NCBI GenBank assembly: GCA_907163375.1
Contig: CAJQUW010000895.1
Span: forward strand, 1-64,000
Length of the DNA: 64,000 nucleotides
Direction: 5' to 3'
Origin: Prostheceraeus crozeri
Taxonomy: Eukaryota; Platyhelminthes; Polycladida; Euryleptidae
Under the pieces are notes generated by a model. The model ran no database searches. It was not told the origin of the DNA and saw only the letters and a list, made by a program, of their open reading frames with translations. The position numbers and the translations under genes are program-made. Below, one piece after another: positions 46,516 through 57,500 of this stretch (positions are counted from its first letter, which is position 1; each line of letters opens with the position of its first letter).

Positions 46516-47459
46516 TCAGACATATTTGTAAAGCATGAAAAACTCTGCTGAAAACGAGTTAACTGCTCAGAATGAAACGACCATTATCGTGGAATGACCC
46601 AACTATTGATGCACGAACTGAAGTTAGTCCGCTATTTTGCAGTCTTTAAGATTTTTTCCATTTAACCTTTGAGCCATCCTGCCAAAAATTTGTAATATAT
46701 TTTCTGTTTCTCTGAATTCCTATTCCTGCAAGTTTTTTCCCACTAGCATTCCTTCTGATACAGGATATATTCATGCCACGAAATGTGCAACAATTTGACT
46801 GCGTGATTCATCTGATTGTCAAAATAATAACGGCAAATTACCATCGTTAGTTGGTGATTGAATGAAATATCTTTTTGTCAGATTCTGTCTCTTAAATTAG
46901 GAATCTGATATTTCGTGTTGAGTACAAATGGAGACAAATAGATTTCTGATATTCGTAGACTTTATTTTTTGACGATTGAGCCTTCCTTGCTCCTTGCTTT
47001 AAGTAATTTCTTGATATAATCACATAATGTGTCAGTGAGTCTCCCTAATAACTGGGACGAACATGTGTAGGTGACCCTATCAATGAAGCTTCTCTGACTT
47101 CAATAAAGCCAATTTCTGTTTTTCAACCCAATCTGCCGAGAGGCGTTCTAAACGAATGACATTCTACTAAATTGCCATCGAAATGACTTGCGAATGCATG
47201 GTTTGAGGCTTTGAAATATATACTACACTGTACATAAAATAGTGCACTTAAGCGGAAGAGCAATCAGGAAACATTTCCAACTTATGTAAAACCCTCCGGT
47301 TAAGAGGGAGAGTTTTCGGAAGTCACGTTTTCGGAGATACTTGCATTTTAATAATTTAGCTTTTTTCATGTATAACTGTATTTGAACTTCTGCATTGAAT
47401 GGTATTCGTTTGCGTTTCATCCAAAACCGTATTTGTGTTCTTTCCACTTTAGATATGAA
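46516..47459. other. No gene recognised
   Basis: AT-rich spacer between the LINE and the next Penelope-like fragment. No motif seen. Confidence 0.45.
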
Positions 47460-48622
47460 AAGTATTTAGGCCCTTTAAATATTTTGTAGAGAAAAAATAA
47501 CGCCAGCATGCATTTTGCGAAGTTATATTCCAGAGGTCCTTTCGGCTGGTCTCATTAGTGTAAAACCCGGAATGACATAAAATTGAATATTAGACAAAGA
47601 ATAAGCTGAATGTGAAAACATTTTACCATGGCAGGAGAAGGTCCATCACTAGATCCTTGTGCTTGCACAGATCTGGCCTGTAACGCTGAATATACAATGC
47701 TTCGGAAATTCGCAGCAAACGAACATGATGTGCTTTGTACACTATAGAAAATTTGTCCTGAAAACTGTCACGATCACAAGATCAAAGAAGCTCGTGATCT
47801 GTAATGGCAGACCGGCTGACAAGAATAATGTAACTGAGGACAAACTACAAGCCACTTTGGGTTAATAATTTTTTTACTATGGAGCCTAAATAAATAACAT
47901 CACGACAAAGAGAACACATCGAGCCAAAACTTCTACGCATCTTTGCGGAAAGCTCAATAGAGCCAAACTTAAGCTTTACAGTACTTCATTCACCTTCAAA
48001 CAAAGTTTCATCAGTTCCAACTTACAAAGCATTACAAATTTGAAATGTCGCTGAATAGGCCATATTTTCAAACTTCTGCATGCTGTGTAGGACAGAGTAT
48101 TGCATGGATTTCGATGAAACTTTGTTTGAAGGTGAGTGAGGTAATGTAGAGCTTAATTTTGGCTCTATTGCGCTTTCCGCAATGATGTGTGGAAATTTTG
48201 GCTGGACGTGTTCTTTTTGTCGTGATGCTATTTATTTCGGCTCTATAGTAAAAAATTATACACACCAATTTGGCACGTGTTCACGTGCTCTGACTGAAAG
48301 GCGTTTGCTCGTCCTGCGGGCATCGTAGACTGACCTGAAGTTACAAAGGAAACGGTACACAACTGAGGACGAGTAGGCAACAGGTAGAGAATTAGGGAGA
48401 TCGCACGGGAACACGGCGAGTGTGGAATAAGACATATAGATCAGCGGCAAAAATCGCCTGGAAAAACTCTATTCATAGAACAATGACGAAAAGCTGCTGA
48501 TTTGTCGTCATAAAATGGCACACGAAGGAAAATAAATTTTTCTGAACTGTCAGCGCAACAGACTTTACTATCGGTTCAGTGACTTTATGCTTGTCAATAA
48601 AGTAAGGAGGGTATATCTGGCT
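47460..48622 (-). mobile_element. Penelope-like element fragment interrupted by a MITE
   Basis: Minus-strand remnant of the same subfamily as 1850-2480 and 2590-3510. The 3' UTR (47460-47600) and the C-terminal GIY-YIG part (47600-47860) are separated from the front of the GIY-YIG domain (SSSVVYRFL, SKRLSVRAREHVPNW, 48270-48400) and its linker (to 48622) by a 404-bp insert. A hammerhead-like segment with a CCGAAAG core lies at 47533-47557. The reverse transcriptase is missing. Broken fossil. Confidence 0.8.
47861..48264. mobile_element. 404-bp palindromic MITE inside the PLE fragment
   Basis: Arms of about 170-190 bp are inverse copies: TTTTTACTATGGAGCC near the left end and the inverse of TTTTTACTATAGAGCC near the right, and on through AATAACATCACGACAAA. 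The centre (about 48040-48080) is unpaired. It is flanked by CCACTTTGG (47852-47860) and CCAATTTGG (48265-48273), a 9-bp duplication with one mismatch (8 bp is also possible). That fits a Mutator- or hAT-type transposase acting in trans. The Penelope-like sequence is continuous across it in the copy at 2208-2240, which confirms the insert. No coding capacity. Confidence 0.88.
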
Positions 48623-48680
48623 GTATTTCAGATAAGCGCAGACGGAGGCTCCAAGTTCAGTCTGGCCCTGTATTTGGCTT

Positions 48681-49505
48681 TCATTGCATCCATGCTATAG
48701 AAAATGCTGATTCACACAAGCACGTTGGAACGAATGGGCACAAGATTTTAATAGCCTGGGCAGCCAACCATTGGTATTCTAAGTTGCTGTGACGGCGCAA
48801 CCAAAATTCAGGGAGAGGCTGATTGGGACACTCGAGTAGCAGACCGCCATCACTGACCATGTCAATCAATACATCACAATCCGCAGTTGACAAATGGCTA
48901 TGCTTGCCCTGAAAGGATCACGAATCCAGGACAAATCATCTTTTTGTGGAAAAACATCGGGGAAGTATCGCCTATATTATCCCTCAAGGTCTGGCAGTGA
49001 CTCTCCATGTCGTTCAGAAGAAGATCGGAAAGGCGACTATCAATTTCGAAGAGAAACTCCTTTAAAACAAGGAGGCCGGCAATATTGTGTTCTGCAAGAT
49101 CGGCGATTTTACTGTCCAGTTTTCTGTTGAATGAAGGCATTTTATCATGCAGGTTAAAAGGATTGCACTTGTGTCCTTGAAGACTGGTGTTCAGACTTTT
49201 GAATCTAGCAAAAGGAAAGCAAGCTTGCATAGCCACTCATGATCCAAGAAGCGTGTCGCCAGTGTATTATCAACAGAATGTAAAAGTAGATGTTTGATAG
49301 TGCAAGGAATTTGCCCGCGAGACAGCCAACGCACTTCCCTGTGTAGTAGGAGGGATTGGACAGTTCTGCCCAAGTCTTCATATAGTTGTCAGAGAAGACG
49401 TGAATTCAAGGCCCTTGATTTGATAAGATTGATTAATTTGACTGCTTCTTGGAGCTCGTATGACATTGGCTCTGGCATACCCTTCGCTACTAAAGCCCCC
49501 TCGGT
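48681..49505 (-). pseudogene. hAT transposase remnant, ZBED5-like
   Basis: Minus-strand pieces in order. VAKGMPEPMSYELQEAVKL and INLIKSRALNSRLL (49495-49390) come first, then QSLLLHREVRWLSRGQ (49360-49310) and HEWLCKLAFLL (about 49220). FKSLNTSLQGHKCNPFNLHD and KMPSFNRKLDSKIADL follow (49200-49100), with the C-terminal dimerisation part PLPEFWLRRH and AIKILCPFVPTCLCESAFS (48830-48690). This order and these motifs are those of ZBED5-type hAT transposases (also domesticated in vertebrates). Frame changes and stops between pieces, no N-terminal BED finger and no catalytic front half: a dead 3' fragment. The very end after ESAFS is lost. Confidence 0.82.
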
Positions 49506-49626
49506 GAGAGGTATCATTGCTGAGTATCTTTGTCGTATGTATGAAACTTTCAATTTCTTCTTCATTCTTCCTATGCAATTTCAAATCATCCATATAGAGG
49601 AGGTGATTGATCTTATTGATAATCAC
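49506..49626 (-). pseudogene. Short reverse-transcriptase fragment, R2/NeSL-like
   Basis: The minus strand reads INHLLYMDDLKLHRKNEEEI and then SFIHTTKILSND, close to the catalytic MDDLKL region of R2/NeSL-type LINEs. Only about 40 residues remain, joined directly to the hAT remnant in the same orientation. The junction near 49505 shows no repeat. Confidence 0.6.
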
Positions 49627-50005
49627 ATCTTATTGATTACTGCGTCATTTTTGTCAAGTTGCTCAGTACTTGATTCATTTACATGATCATGCTGCTCTTG
49701 ACTGAATTGTACGTAATTGTCAATGCTTTCTATTTGTTGTTCTGTTTCTTTGTTATCATGTTACCATTCACTCCCTTTTCAATGCCCTTTATTTCTATGT
49801 CTGTTAGTAGCTCATGCTTCTCAATGGATCGCTTTTGATTTAATGGACCTTGCTCTGTGGTTAGAACTGGGATAACATTGCTCTCATATCTCAAACATTC
49901 TCCTTCCATAGCCTCTCACATCCGGTTGAATTCTGAAATAACATTCCATGACAATGATGTCATCATTTGGTGTCCATTTCCGACGTCTTCGAGTAGTATT
50001 TGATG

Positions 50006-50013
50006 GTATATGA
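50006..50013. repeat. 8-bp target-site duplication, left (GTATATGA)
   Basis: Exact copy at 52161-52168, right after the other element end. Confidence 0.9.
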
Positions 50014-50494
50014 CAGGGGTGCGCAACCTGCAGGATGTAGCAGAGGCAAAGTGCGGCCGTGACAATGAGAAGAATATTAAAAAAATAAATGAAAAAGAAT
50101 ATTGCAGATATTTCTGGAGTTCAAGGCAATCGAAAAACAACCGTCACTATAGTAGCATATTAGTCACCTTGTAACTGTCAAACACCTTCATGCCCATGCT
50201 GCTTGGAAAAATGCGCGCCCTCAGGCGCGATGAAAGCATTCAAGCAGTTCGATAACTCATGAATAGAAAATTTTAAGGAAGTTAATATTCATGGCTAGAG
50301 TCATCAACCAAAAGAAACAAAAGGGACAATTGTAGTTTGCTCGATTGTTCGCAACCTAGTCCATGACCTGAATAAGGATGCCTGCTAGATCAGTTTCTGC
50401 AGTGGTAGTGTTGTGTGCTTGTGTGAAACAACGGATTGAATCGAAAGATGTGGTAATTTCTTTACGAGATATGTTATTTCTACCTATTTAGATT

Positions 50495-51313
50495 TTGTGT
50501 ATTTTCATTAATAAAATACACTTCCTCGATGTCAATCTGCACCGGGATGGTCAGGGGATCAAAACGTCGGTTTATCGTAAACCCACTTTCACCGGTCTTT
50601 ACATCAATTACAGTGCCTTCTGCCCCAAGCAATACAAGATCAACTTGGTGAGAAACCTGTACGACCGAGGAAGAAAGCTTTGCTCCGCTGAGTTTTTTGC
50701 TGAAGAGTCTGCTTTCCTGCGAGTTGTTCTGAGCAGAAATGGCTACCCTTACTGGTTCATCGACAAGTATAGCCAGCCCATCAACAGACAGGAAGTTGCT
50801 TCAGTGGCAAAGAAGAAGATCCTATTTGGCATTCAATACATCGGAGAAGTATCTACCCGAGAGATGAGTCACATCAAGAAGACCACTGAGAGAGCCTACC
50901 CTCATCTCAATGCCGTGCCGTGGTATCGAACAAGGAAGTTGGCAGCCAAAGTTCCTAAGGATCCAATCCCTCCAGCTCAAAGACCCCAGGTGGTCTACTC
51001 TTACCGCTGCGCTTGCGGAGCAAGCTATGTGGGCAGGACCGAACGGACCCTTGACAAGCGTAAGGCCGAGCATATACCAAGATGGTGTGAGAACAACATG
51101 CCTCGACCAAGATCTAAGCAGCCTCCTTCATCATCCAACACACAGCATCACTTGCAGTGCCCTCATCCAGGCTCAAGGGACAACTTCAGAGCCGTAAAGT
51201 TCTGCAGAACTGCGTTGGAGCTCCGCGTCAGCGAGGTGGTACTCATACGACTCTCTAAGCCACCGCTGTGTAGACAGAAAGAGTTCACTTTTATTTGTGC
51301 TCTGATTCTTTGA
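50495..51313 (+). CDS. Penelope-like element C-terminal fragment (RT thumb and GIY-YIG)
   Basis: An open frame of 272 codons without stops. It begins inside the RT after the palm: IHFLDVNLHRDGQGIKTSVY and RKPTFTGLYINYSAF, the Penelope-like thumb entry, then GYPYWFIDKY. The linker is followed by the GIY-YIG nuclease: VVYSYRCACGASYVGRTER, KRKAEHIPRW, and a late ELRVSEVVLI with the catalytic-type Glu. The RT catalytic palm is absent, so it is a 5'-truncated copy and cannot copy itself. The subfamily differs from the three other fragments here. The intact frame suggests a younger copy. It lies inside the hAT element. Confidence 0.8.
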   Translation: MCIFINKIHFLDVNLHRDGQGIKTSVYRKPTFTGLYINYSAFCPKQYKINLVRNLYDRGRKLCSAEFFAEESAFLRVVLSRNGYPYWFIDKYSQPINRQEVASVAKKKILFGIQYIGEVSTREMSHIKKTTERAYPHLNAVPWYRTRKLAAKVPKDPIPPAQRPQVVYSYRCACGASYVGRTERTLDKRKAEHIPRWCENNMPRPRSKQPPSSSNTQHHLQCPHPGSRDNFRAVKFCRTALELRVSEVVLIRLSKPPLCRQKEFTFICALIL

Positions 51314-51925
51314 CTTTTCCTCTCCAACTTATTTTGTAAATACGTCATTTTACTTATAGATTTGTTAGTAACATACCACACCTTTATCAGCATTTTTATA
51401 TGCAGTATCGTATTTAGCGTAGAACCTGATGTCTTGGTGTATGAGTTGTATTCGTACGTCTGTGATATTCTTTGCTGGATTTGTCATTTCACTGTCGTTT
51501 CTGCCGTCAACCCTTAAAGAGGCAGCGTGATATCAGGGCAATAAATATCTCTATGAACTTCCGTGTTTTGAATCTGGTTAATAAAAAATGTTTAAGTTTC
51601 AGTTGTGTTTTTATTTCACATTTATCATTAAATTTAAAGCTCACGTTTTGGGTTCAGAAAGAATTGTGTGATTATTAAAAATAAGATACTTTATAACGTC
51701 AATAATAACGCAAGGCTGATATACGAGGTTCTAGATATGCGTAGGCCTATATGCGAGTAAATGCCTACAATAGACCGGCTCTGTGATGAATGATTGAATT
51801 TTGTATAGCTGGTGATTCCGTTATGAATTATTACAGTATCTTGGTTAAGTGTTTTCTCCTTCGGTTGCCCTTACAAAAACATGCTTCCAACTTTTCAAGT
51901 GCTAGTGCTAACACCTTAAGCTTAA

Positions 51926-51970
51926 AATCTCGTCGGGTCAAAAATGACCGTCGGTCGTATATGGGTTAAC
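51926..51970. repeat. Possible piggyBac-type end
   Basis: GGGTCAAAAATGACC followed closely by GTATATGGGTTAA recalls the TTAACCC ends with an internal inverted motif found in some piggyBac elements. No partner end was found, so this may be a solo relic. It lies inside the hAT element. Confidence 0.25.
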
Positions 51971-52160
51971 TTGCTAACTCATTCTTTATGAAGTAGGCCT
52001 TTATGCGATTTTCACTGCGTCATACATCAGGGAAAGCTAATTTGAGTGGTGGAATATAAAAAGGATTGGCTATTGACCTACTTGTTTGCACACATATTAA
52101 GCGCGGCCGTGATTCTTTCGGCCTTCGAAATGGCGACCGAATAAATGTTGCGCACACCTG

Positions 52161-52168
52161 GTATATGA
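52161..52168. repeat. 8-bp target-site duplication, right (GTATATGA)
   Basis: Exact match to 50006-50013. Confidence 0.9.
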
Positions 52169-53884
52169 TATCCCATAGCCCTTCAGCTTGAACACTCATG
52201 GAACCCGTGTTGGAAGAACACATTGTGTGAAACAACAACGTCCAACACAGGCCTTACTAACCCAGGCGACGCATGTTCCGGTATGGCACTGTTATTATTT
52301 ATATATTTCATATGTTTGTGTATGGGTGTTGACCGAGAACGAGATTATGGAGGAAACCATATTTCCTTCCCGAGCATGCTTCGAGCATTTGTAGTTTGGT
52401 TAAAAATCAGCCATGTGTCTGATCCACTTGGGATCATCACGCAGTTGGATTACAGATATTAGCCACAAACCCAATCGACTCTAATGTTATAGATGATATA
52501 AGAATAGGTTTTAATCCATTTTGATGGCCTCCAAGTAGCTGGATTTCCGGTGCTTGCCAAGCACTCGGTCAAAATTATCGTTGTTATCATTACTTTGATT
52601 AATAATGATAGTAATAATATATTTCATTTCAAAAACAGCAGAAGGCAAGCACCGGTCTCGAGGGACACTTACGTGAAGCCAAGATACAACACAAAATCGT
52701 TTACTGCGTTATTGAAATACATTGCAATTAATGGAAAGATCGAAGTTGTGCAGACGGGAGATAAGCAGATGTAAAATTTTGGATGAAATGTTGGAATTTC
52801 AGATACCAACAATACAATGACTAAAAATGAATTTGCGAATGTTGCTATGATGACGGTCATAAGGTTTCAATTTTAAAAGATGACCATGGGTACGAGATGG
52901 AGATAAGAAAAAATATCATTGAATGTAACGTCTACCAAGTTATTCAAAAGTTTGAATCCGAAGACGAGGTCAAGGGTAAGAGCTTAGACGAGGTCAAAAT
53001 TCTTCTATATTCCAAAGATTTCAAACCAAGGACTTGAAGTTGATCGGAGTAATTGATAAATGCTATGCCAGCACGATGGCACACTTGTTTTGTATGATAT
53101 TTCTTTTACCTTTTTCACGGCTTTAATTAAGATCATCATTGATCATCATTATTATTATTGTTGTCACTATTACTTCAGCAAATACGGGGCTGGGGCTATG
53201 TAGATTTACTTCTCACTGTCAGCGTCCATTCCTTTCCGGAAATTCTTTTTCTGTGCTCTTGTGGTTTCGTGTTGAATCTCATAATCATAAATCACAAACT
53301 TGTGTAAATTATACTATGTTTAAATGAAAGAGCTTCACTGATTTCCAGTAGTCCTACTGCTGAAATTTTTAAAGCTATCTAAACAACACAAATCTTGATA
53401 AACAATAGCCTGCTGTTGTTGATAGAGAGAAATATTGGTGTAGACCGAGTTTTGCTTTCATGAGGCGCGTTTTGTAAATATTTGATTTATCAGTGCAGTC
53501 AAGTTAAAATGAAAAATTCCACATTTTCTATTTACAATGCTGAACTATCCTTTTATCACATTGATCAACTTTATTTCGTAAACCGCTTCCCTCGAGACAC
53601 TTTTTAACTCAATGTGTCATAGTAAATTATGTTTATAGCTTCTTTGACGGCAAAGACGTAACAAAATGATTGAAGCATTTGTATTCATGGTTTTCAGATA
53701 AAATCAGCTTCAATCATATGAAATTGTCGTCTTATTAAAGTTAAAAGCTTTTCATATTGTGAATTGTATTCAACAGTTGAGGTTCCACTTGTTAAATACT
53801 GACATTGATATTGTAATGAAATATTTTTCAATGATAATGATTACGGTGTGACAAATTTTATGTCAACGGAAGAGATCGTAGTAA
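52169..53884. other. No gene recognised; one inverted repeat
   Basis: AT-rich with an ATT microsatellite near 53140. CCGGTGCTTGCC (about 52548) and its exact inverse GGCAAGCACCGG (about 52643) stand about 83 bp apart and could bound a small hairpin element. No coding motif. Confidence 0.4.
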
Positions 53885-54125
53885 TCGTAGAATTTTGAAG
53901 GAATTTACAGCAATCCGCAAGTGATAAAAGATATTATATATTTCTTTTATTAAAAATATTATTTTATTATATTATTATTTTTCTGCTTATTTAAAAGATA
54001 TATTTTTCCTATTCCAGTGCTGCATTAAGAATTTTTTGCCATCTTTGTACGTGCACTTCCTACATGTGCGTGAATTTCTAGCAAACAGGCACGCTTAAAC
54101 AATCTAATTCTGTAGTAACATGTGT
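53885..54125 (-). repeat. Dispersed repeat, copy 2, with AT-rich insert
   Basis: Relative of 19220-19432. An AT-rich block (about 53932-54005) interrupts the similarity. Confidence 0.45.
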
Positions 54126-54473
54126 AGATAATCTGGGTGTTCGTGGTTTCCCACAAAAGGAATTTCCACATGTCAGAATGGATTATTGTCAAGTGGAAAT
54201 TCTCATGGGATAGAAATCTCAGGTAGATATTTTACTAGACGATGATGCGCTTCAACGTATCTACGTGTACATTCTGCAGTTTTTATCAAAATCATACTCG
54301 ATATATGTATTTTTCACCCTGTATTTTTTCATAAGCTTCAATATTGGCATGTGCAATGCATCATATCATAACATATACATCACCTTGCAAACCTTGAGGG
54401 TTTTGAATATTCGATTGTTAGAGACACCCCTTAAGGCTTGATGTAAGGCGTAGAAGTAAACAGTAGTAGCAAC

Positions 54474-54575
54474 AGTTTTTTTAATCAGACGAGGACTTTC
54501 GAATGATGCGCGCCGAGGCATGATTACGTTGGTGGGTAATCATTCGAAAGCACTCGTCTGACTAAAAAAACTTTT
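54474..54575. repeat. Imperfect hairpin of about 100 bp
   Basis: AGTTTTTTTAATCAGACGAG pairs with CTCGTCTGACTAAAAAAACT, and CTTTCGAATGAT with ATCATTCGAAAG, around a GC-richer loop of about 30 nt. Could be a tiny MITE or a hairpin RNA. Confidence 0.65.
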
Positions 54576-57500
54576 TTTGCTATTACGCCAAACATCAAGG
54601 CTAATGTGATCCCTCCAACAATTGAATATTGCTACACCAAGTTTCAATCTTTTAGAGGTCGTGTAATAATTATATAATTAGTTTTGAATCTGTAGCCCTT
54701 TCCCCATTATCTGCTCGCAATCGCGTCATCAACTCCCTATATCGAATGCAATCGCCGACAAAATCCCCTCAAATAGAATGGGAAATGTATATGATGCACT
54801 GCATAATTTCAAGCAGCTTTCATTTTCAAGCATTATAACGGCGATGACTTCTATCAAGACCTTGGAGCATCAAGTGTATCATAGAGGTTACACTAAAATT
54901 TTTCGGAATCATTTGAGGACTAAAAAGATTATGTTCTGCAAACGTCTTCCAACTTTACATGAAATGTAATTTATAGTGTGTGGAATTATAAAATGATAAG
55001 TGGAATTATAATGTGTTTTTATTTCGGATTGACAATATGCTTAGTTCCAAAATTACATAATGCATAATTGTTGATGGTTGAATACTTATTGATTATTTAT
55101 GAAATGCCTTAGACCTACATGTATTGAAATTGAATTCAGTATTGTAAGTTTGACTATCGAATGTCATTATCTCACCACCTATACACGACAGTAGTAACAC
55201 TAGTGTGATCTTTATCGACAAAAGGCCTTAAATCAGCATATATTGGAAATCATTGATGCTTTCTTTTAACATTGTGCTGCTATGGCTTTAGTATGTAAAG
55301 CATACCACATTTGAAATAACATGCGAAAGGCATACAAATGTATGCGAAAATATGCCAAAAAATATCTTGGCATGCATCCTTCGTATGTGATATCGAGCGA
55401 TTTACAGTGTACTACATGATGTTAAAAATCCACACACATCATGCATGTAGTTGTCCATTATTTCCATATTTATGTACCGCTTCCTACGGGAAATGTAGAG
55501 GACATCTTCGCCATTATCTAGGCATGACAATGTGAATCAGTGTGCAACTGAACAATTTTTATCTATTGCATTTGATGATTTCACGAGTTTCAAATAAAAA
55601 ATTCTTACAAATTCACTGTGCACAGTATTTATGGATCATGAAGATGAATTGATTTTGATATTTAGCAAGTAATGTAGAGTAGCATTGTAAGGTGAGTCTT
55701 ACTTAACCCTGAGTCTAAGTTTCTCAACTCACTCTAGATTGAGTCAACATTGAGTCTAAGATGAATGTATGCAAGAAGCAAATTTTCTGGTGTACTCCTA
55801 GCCACAACAAAATCGAGAATTCAGAATTGTGGAAATTCTAACTGACGTCGACATCTAATATCATCAACTGAACTTTTCTGATTTAATTATCAAATTGTAC
55901 CGTAACCCAAAAGTTTAGATGAGAAGTTTGATTTTACTGTAGATTATCTGTGCATGTGTTCCTGCATCTATTCCTTAATGCATTCACTTCAGACTCTCAA
56001 GCATCAATTTAGTTCACAAATTTCTAAAACAGACAAAATACAAATCCAACAAAATGACACTGACGTAAAACCGACGATATAATCAGCTACTCATGAAGTT
56101 TTCTTTGTCTTCTGAGATTTTTCATTCTAATTTGCAAATATTTCATATTGCAGTACACATGTAGAACTATTGCAAAATGCTGTCATTGATGTCTGATGCT
56201 TTGACTTATACAGCGATTTAAATCAGTGTGCTCATGTTCATCTTAGGTTGCAACATGCAAATTTTGAATGAGATCTGGAGACGAACAATAATAGCTGACG
56301 AGTGACTGCATGGCAATGATCATGATATCATCTCTAAAAAGTTTGAATTCATGACTTACATTGCTCATAAGCTGATCAAGAATATTCTCATGACATTCAT
56401 CTTATAATTTACACGTACTTCCATGGGCCCTCTCAGCTATATCATAGCGATAAATACATCGCATGAGTCCTGACACACTATTGACATTTTGAATGCAATA
56501 ATTGGCTTATTAGGAAGTCATCTTTATCACAAAAAATCGAGAAAAATCATTCCAGTAGTAAAAGTGAATTTAATGTATTTTCTTATTTCGATCAGAATGA
56601 TAAGGAAACTTTTTAAATATCTCAACTGATCAACTGATTCCAAAAAGAAATTATGAAAACTGCTACTCAACTGTCAATCCCCTTTCAAGAATCCTAGAAA
56701 CTTATTGAAATCCTGCCTAATGGTAATTGGTTTAAAAGCTCAAAGTCATCAAATAAGTCTAATTTAAGTTTAAATTCTTACTGTGGGACTACTGTACACT
56801 TTTGATAGAGACTGAGTATATTACAGCTTTTTACGCAATTTCCGTCTGCATAAAACTTAGAAATTATTTTTATTAGGGGCAAACAAATAGACTCAGACTT
56901 CCATTTGTTAGCCCCTTAAAATAAATTTCCTAATTTTCACTTTGGTCTTTCTGATGAGTCATCAGTGGATAAACAGCGGAAATCATAGTTCAATTCGGCT
57001 CAATCTGCTCTTGCTGCAAAACTTTCGGTCACCATGTCAACATAGTCTATCATCAAGCCTATGTAATGATGAGATCATAATTAAGATTCAAAAAGAATAT
57101 TTTTAAATCATGATTTATGCACACTACTTCTTAGGAAAGCATGATAAAAGCAAGAATTTAAAACAAGGTTATACATGCATCTCTAAAGACTCGTCTGCAT
57201 ACTAACAGTCACCTTTAAATGCACGGCTTTGAAGCTCCACATTTTAATATGCAGCTTAAATGCATACTTAGAAACATCGCTTTGAAATCATGATCATAAT
57301 GTCAGCTTTACCACTAGAAAGATCAGCAAAGGAATAATAGAAAAATGGAAGAATAAATAGAAGAATAAATAGATAGAATAAATAGAAGAAGAAAAATAAA
57401 AGAATAATAGAAAATAGAGGAAGCTAATAGAAGGACCAAGAGCAGTCATTCTGCCCGCTGGAGGGAGCTTCCCAAAATTTACAAATTTAAATTGAATACA

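Larger units (their letters stand above)
50014..52160. mobile_element. hAT-type element, 2147 bp, carrying a PLE fragment
   Basis: The left end CAGGGGTGCGCAACCTGC and the right end GTTGCGCACACCTG are inverse over about 14 bp with one mismatch, the CAG(G/T)G-type end of hAT elements. They are flanked by an exact 8-bp duplication (GTATATGA), the hAT signature. Both sub-ends hold a GCGGCCGTGA motif. Inside there is no hAT transposase but a Penelope-like fragment (50495-51313), so this is a non-autonomous element that has taken up a retroelement or was hit by one. The decayed ZBED5-like hAT gene just outside (48681-49505) is not part of it. Confidence 0.88.

Noticed and set aside
54310-54335. Right end of a mariner-type element (TTTTTCACCCTG then TA)
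   Set aside because: No matching inverse end or transposase anywhere near; likely chance.
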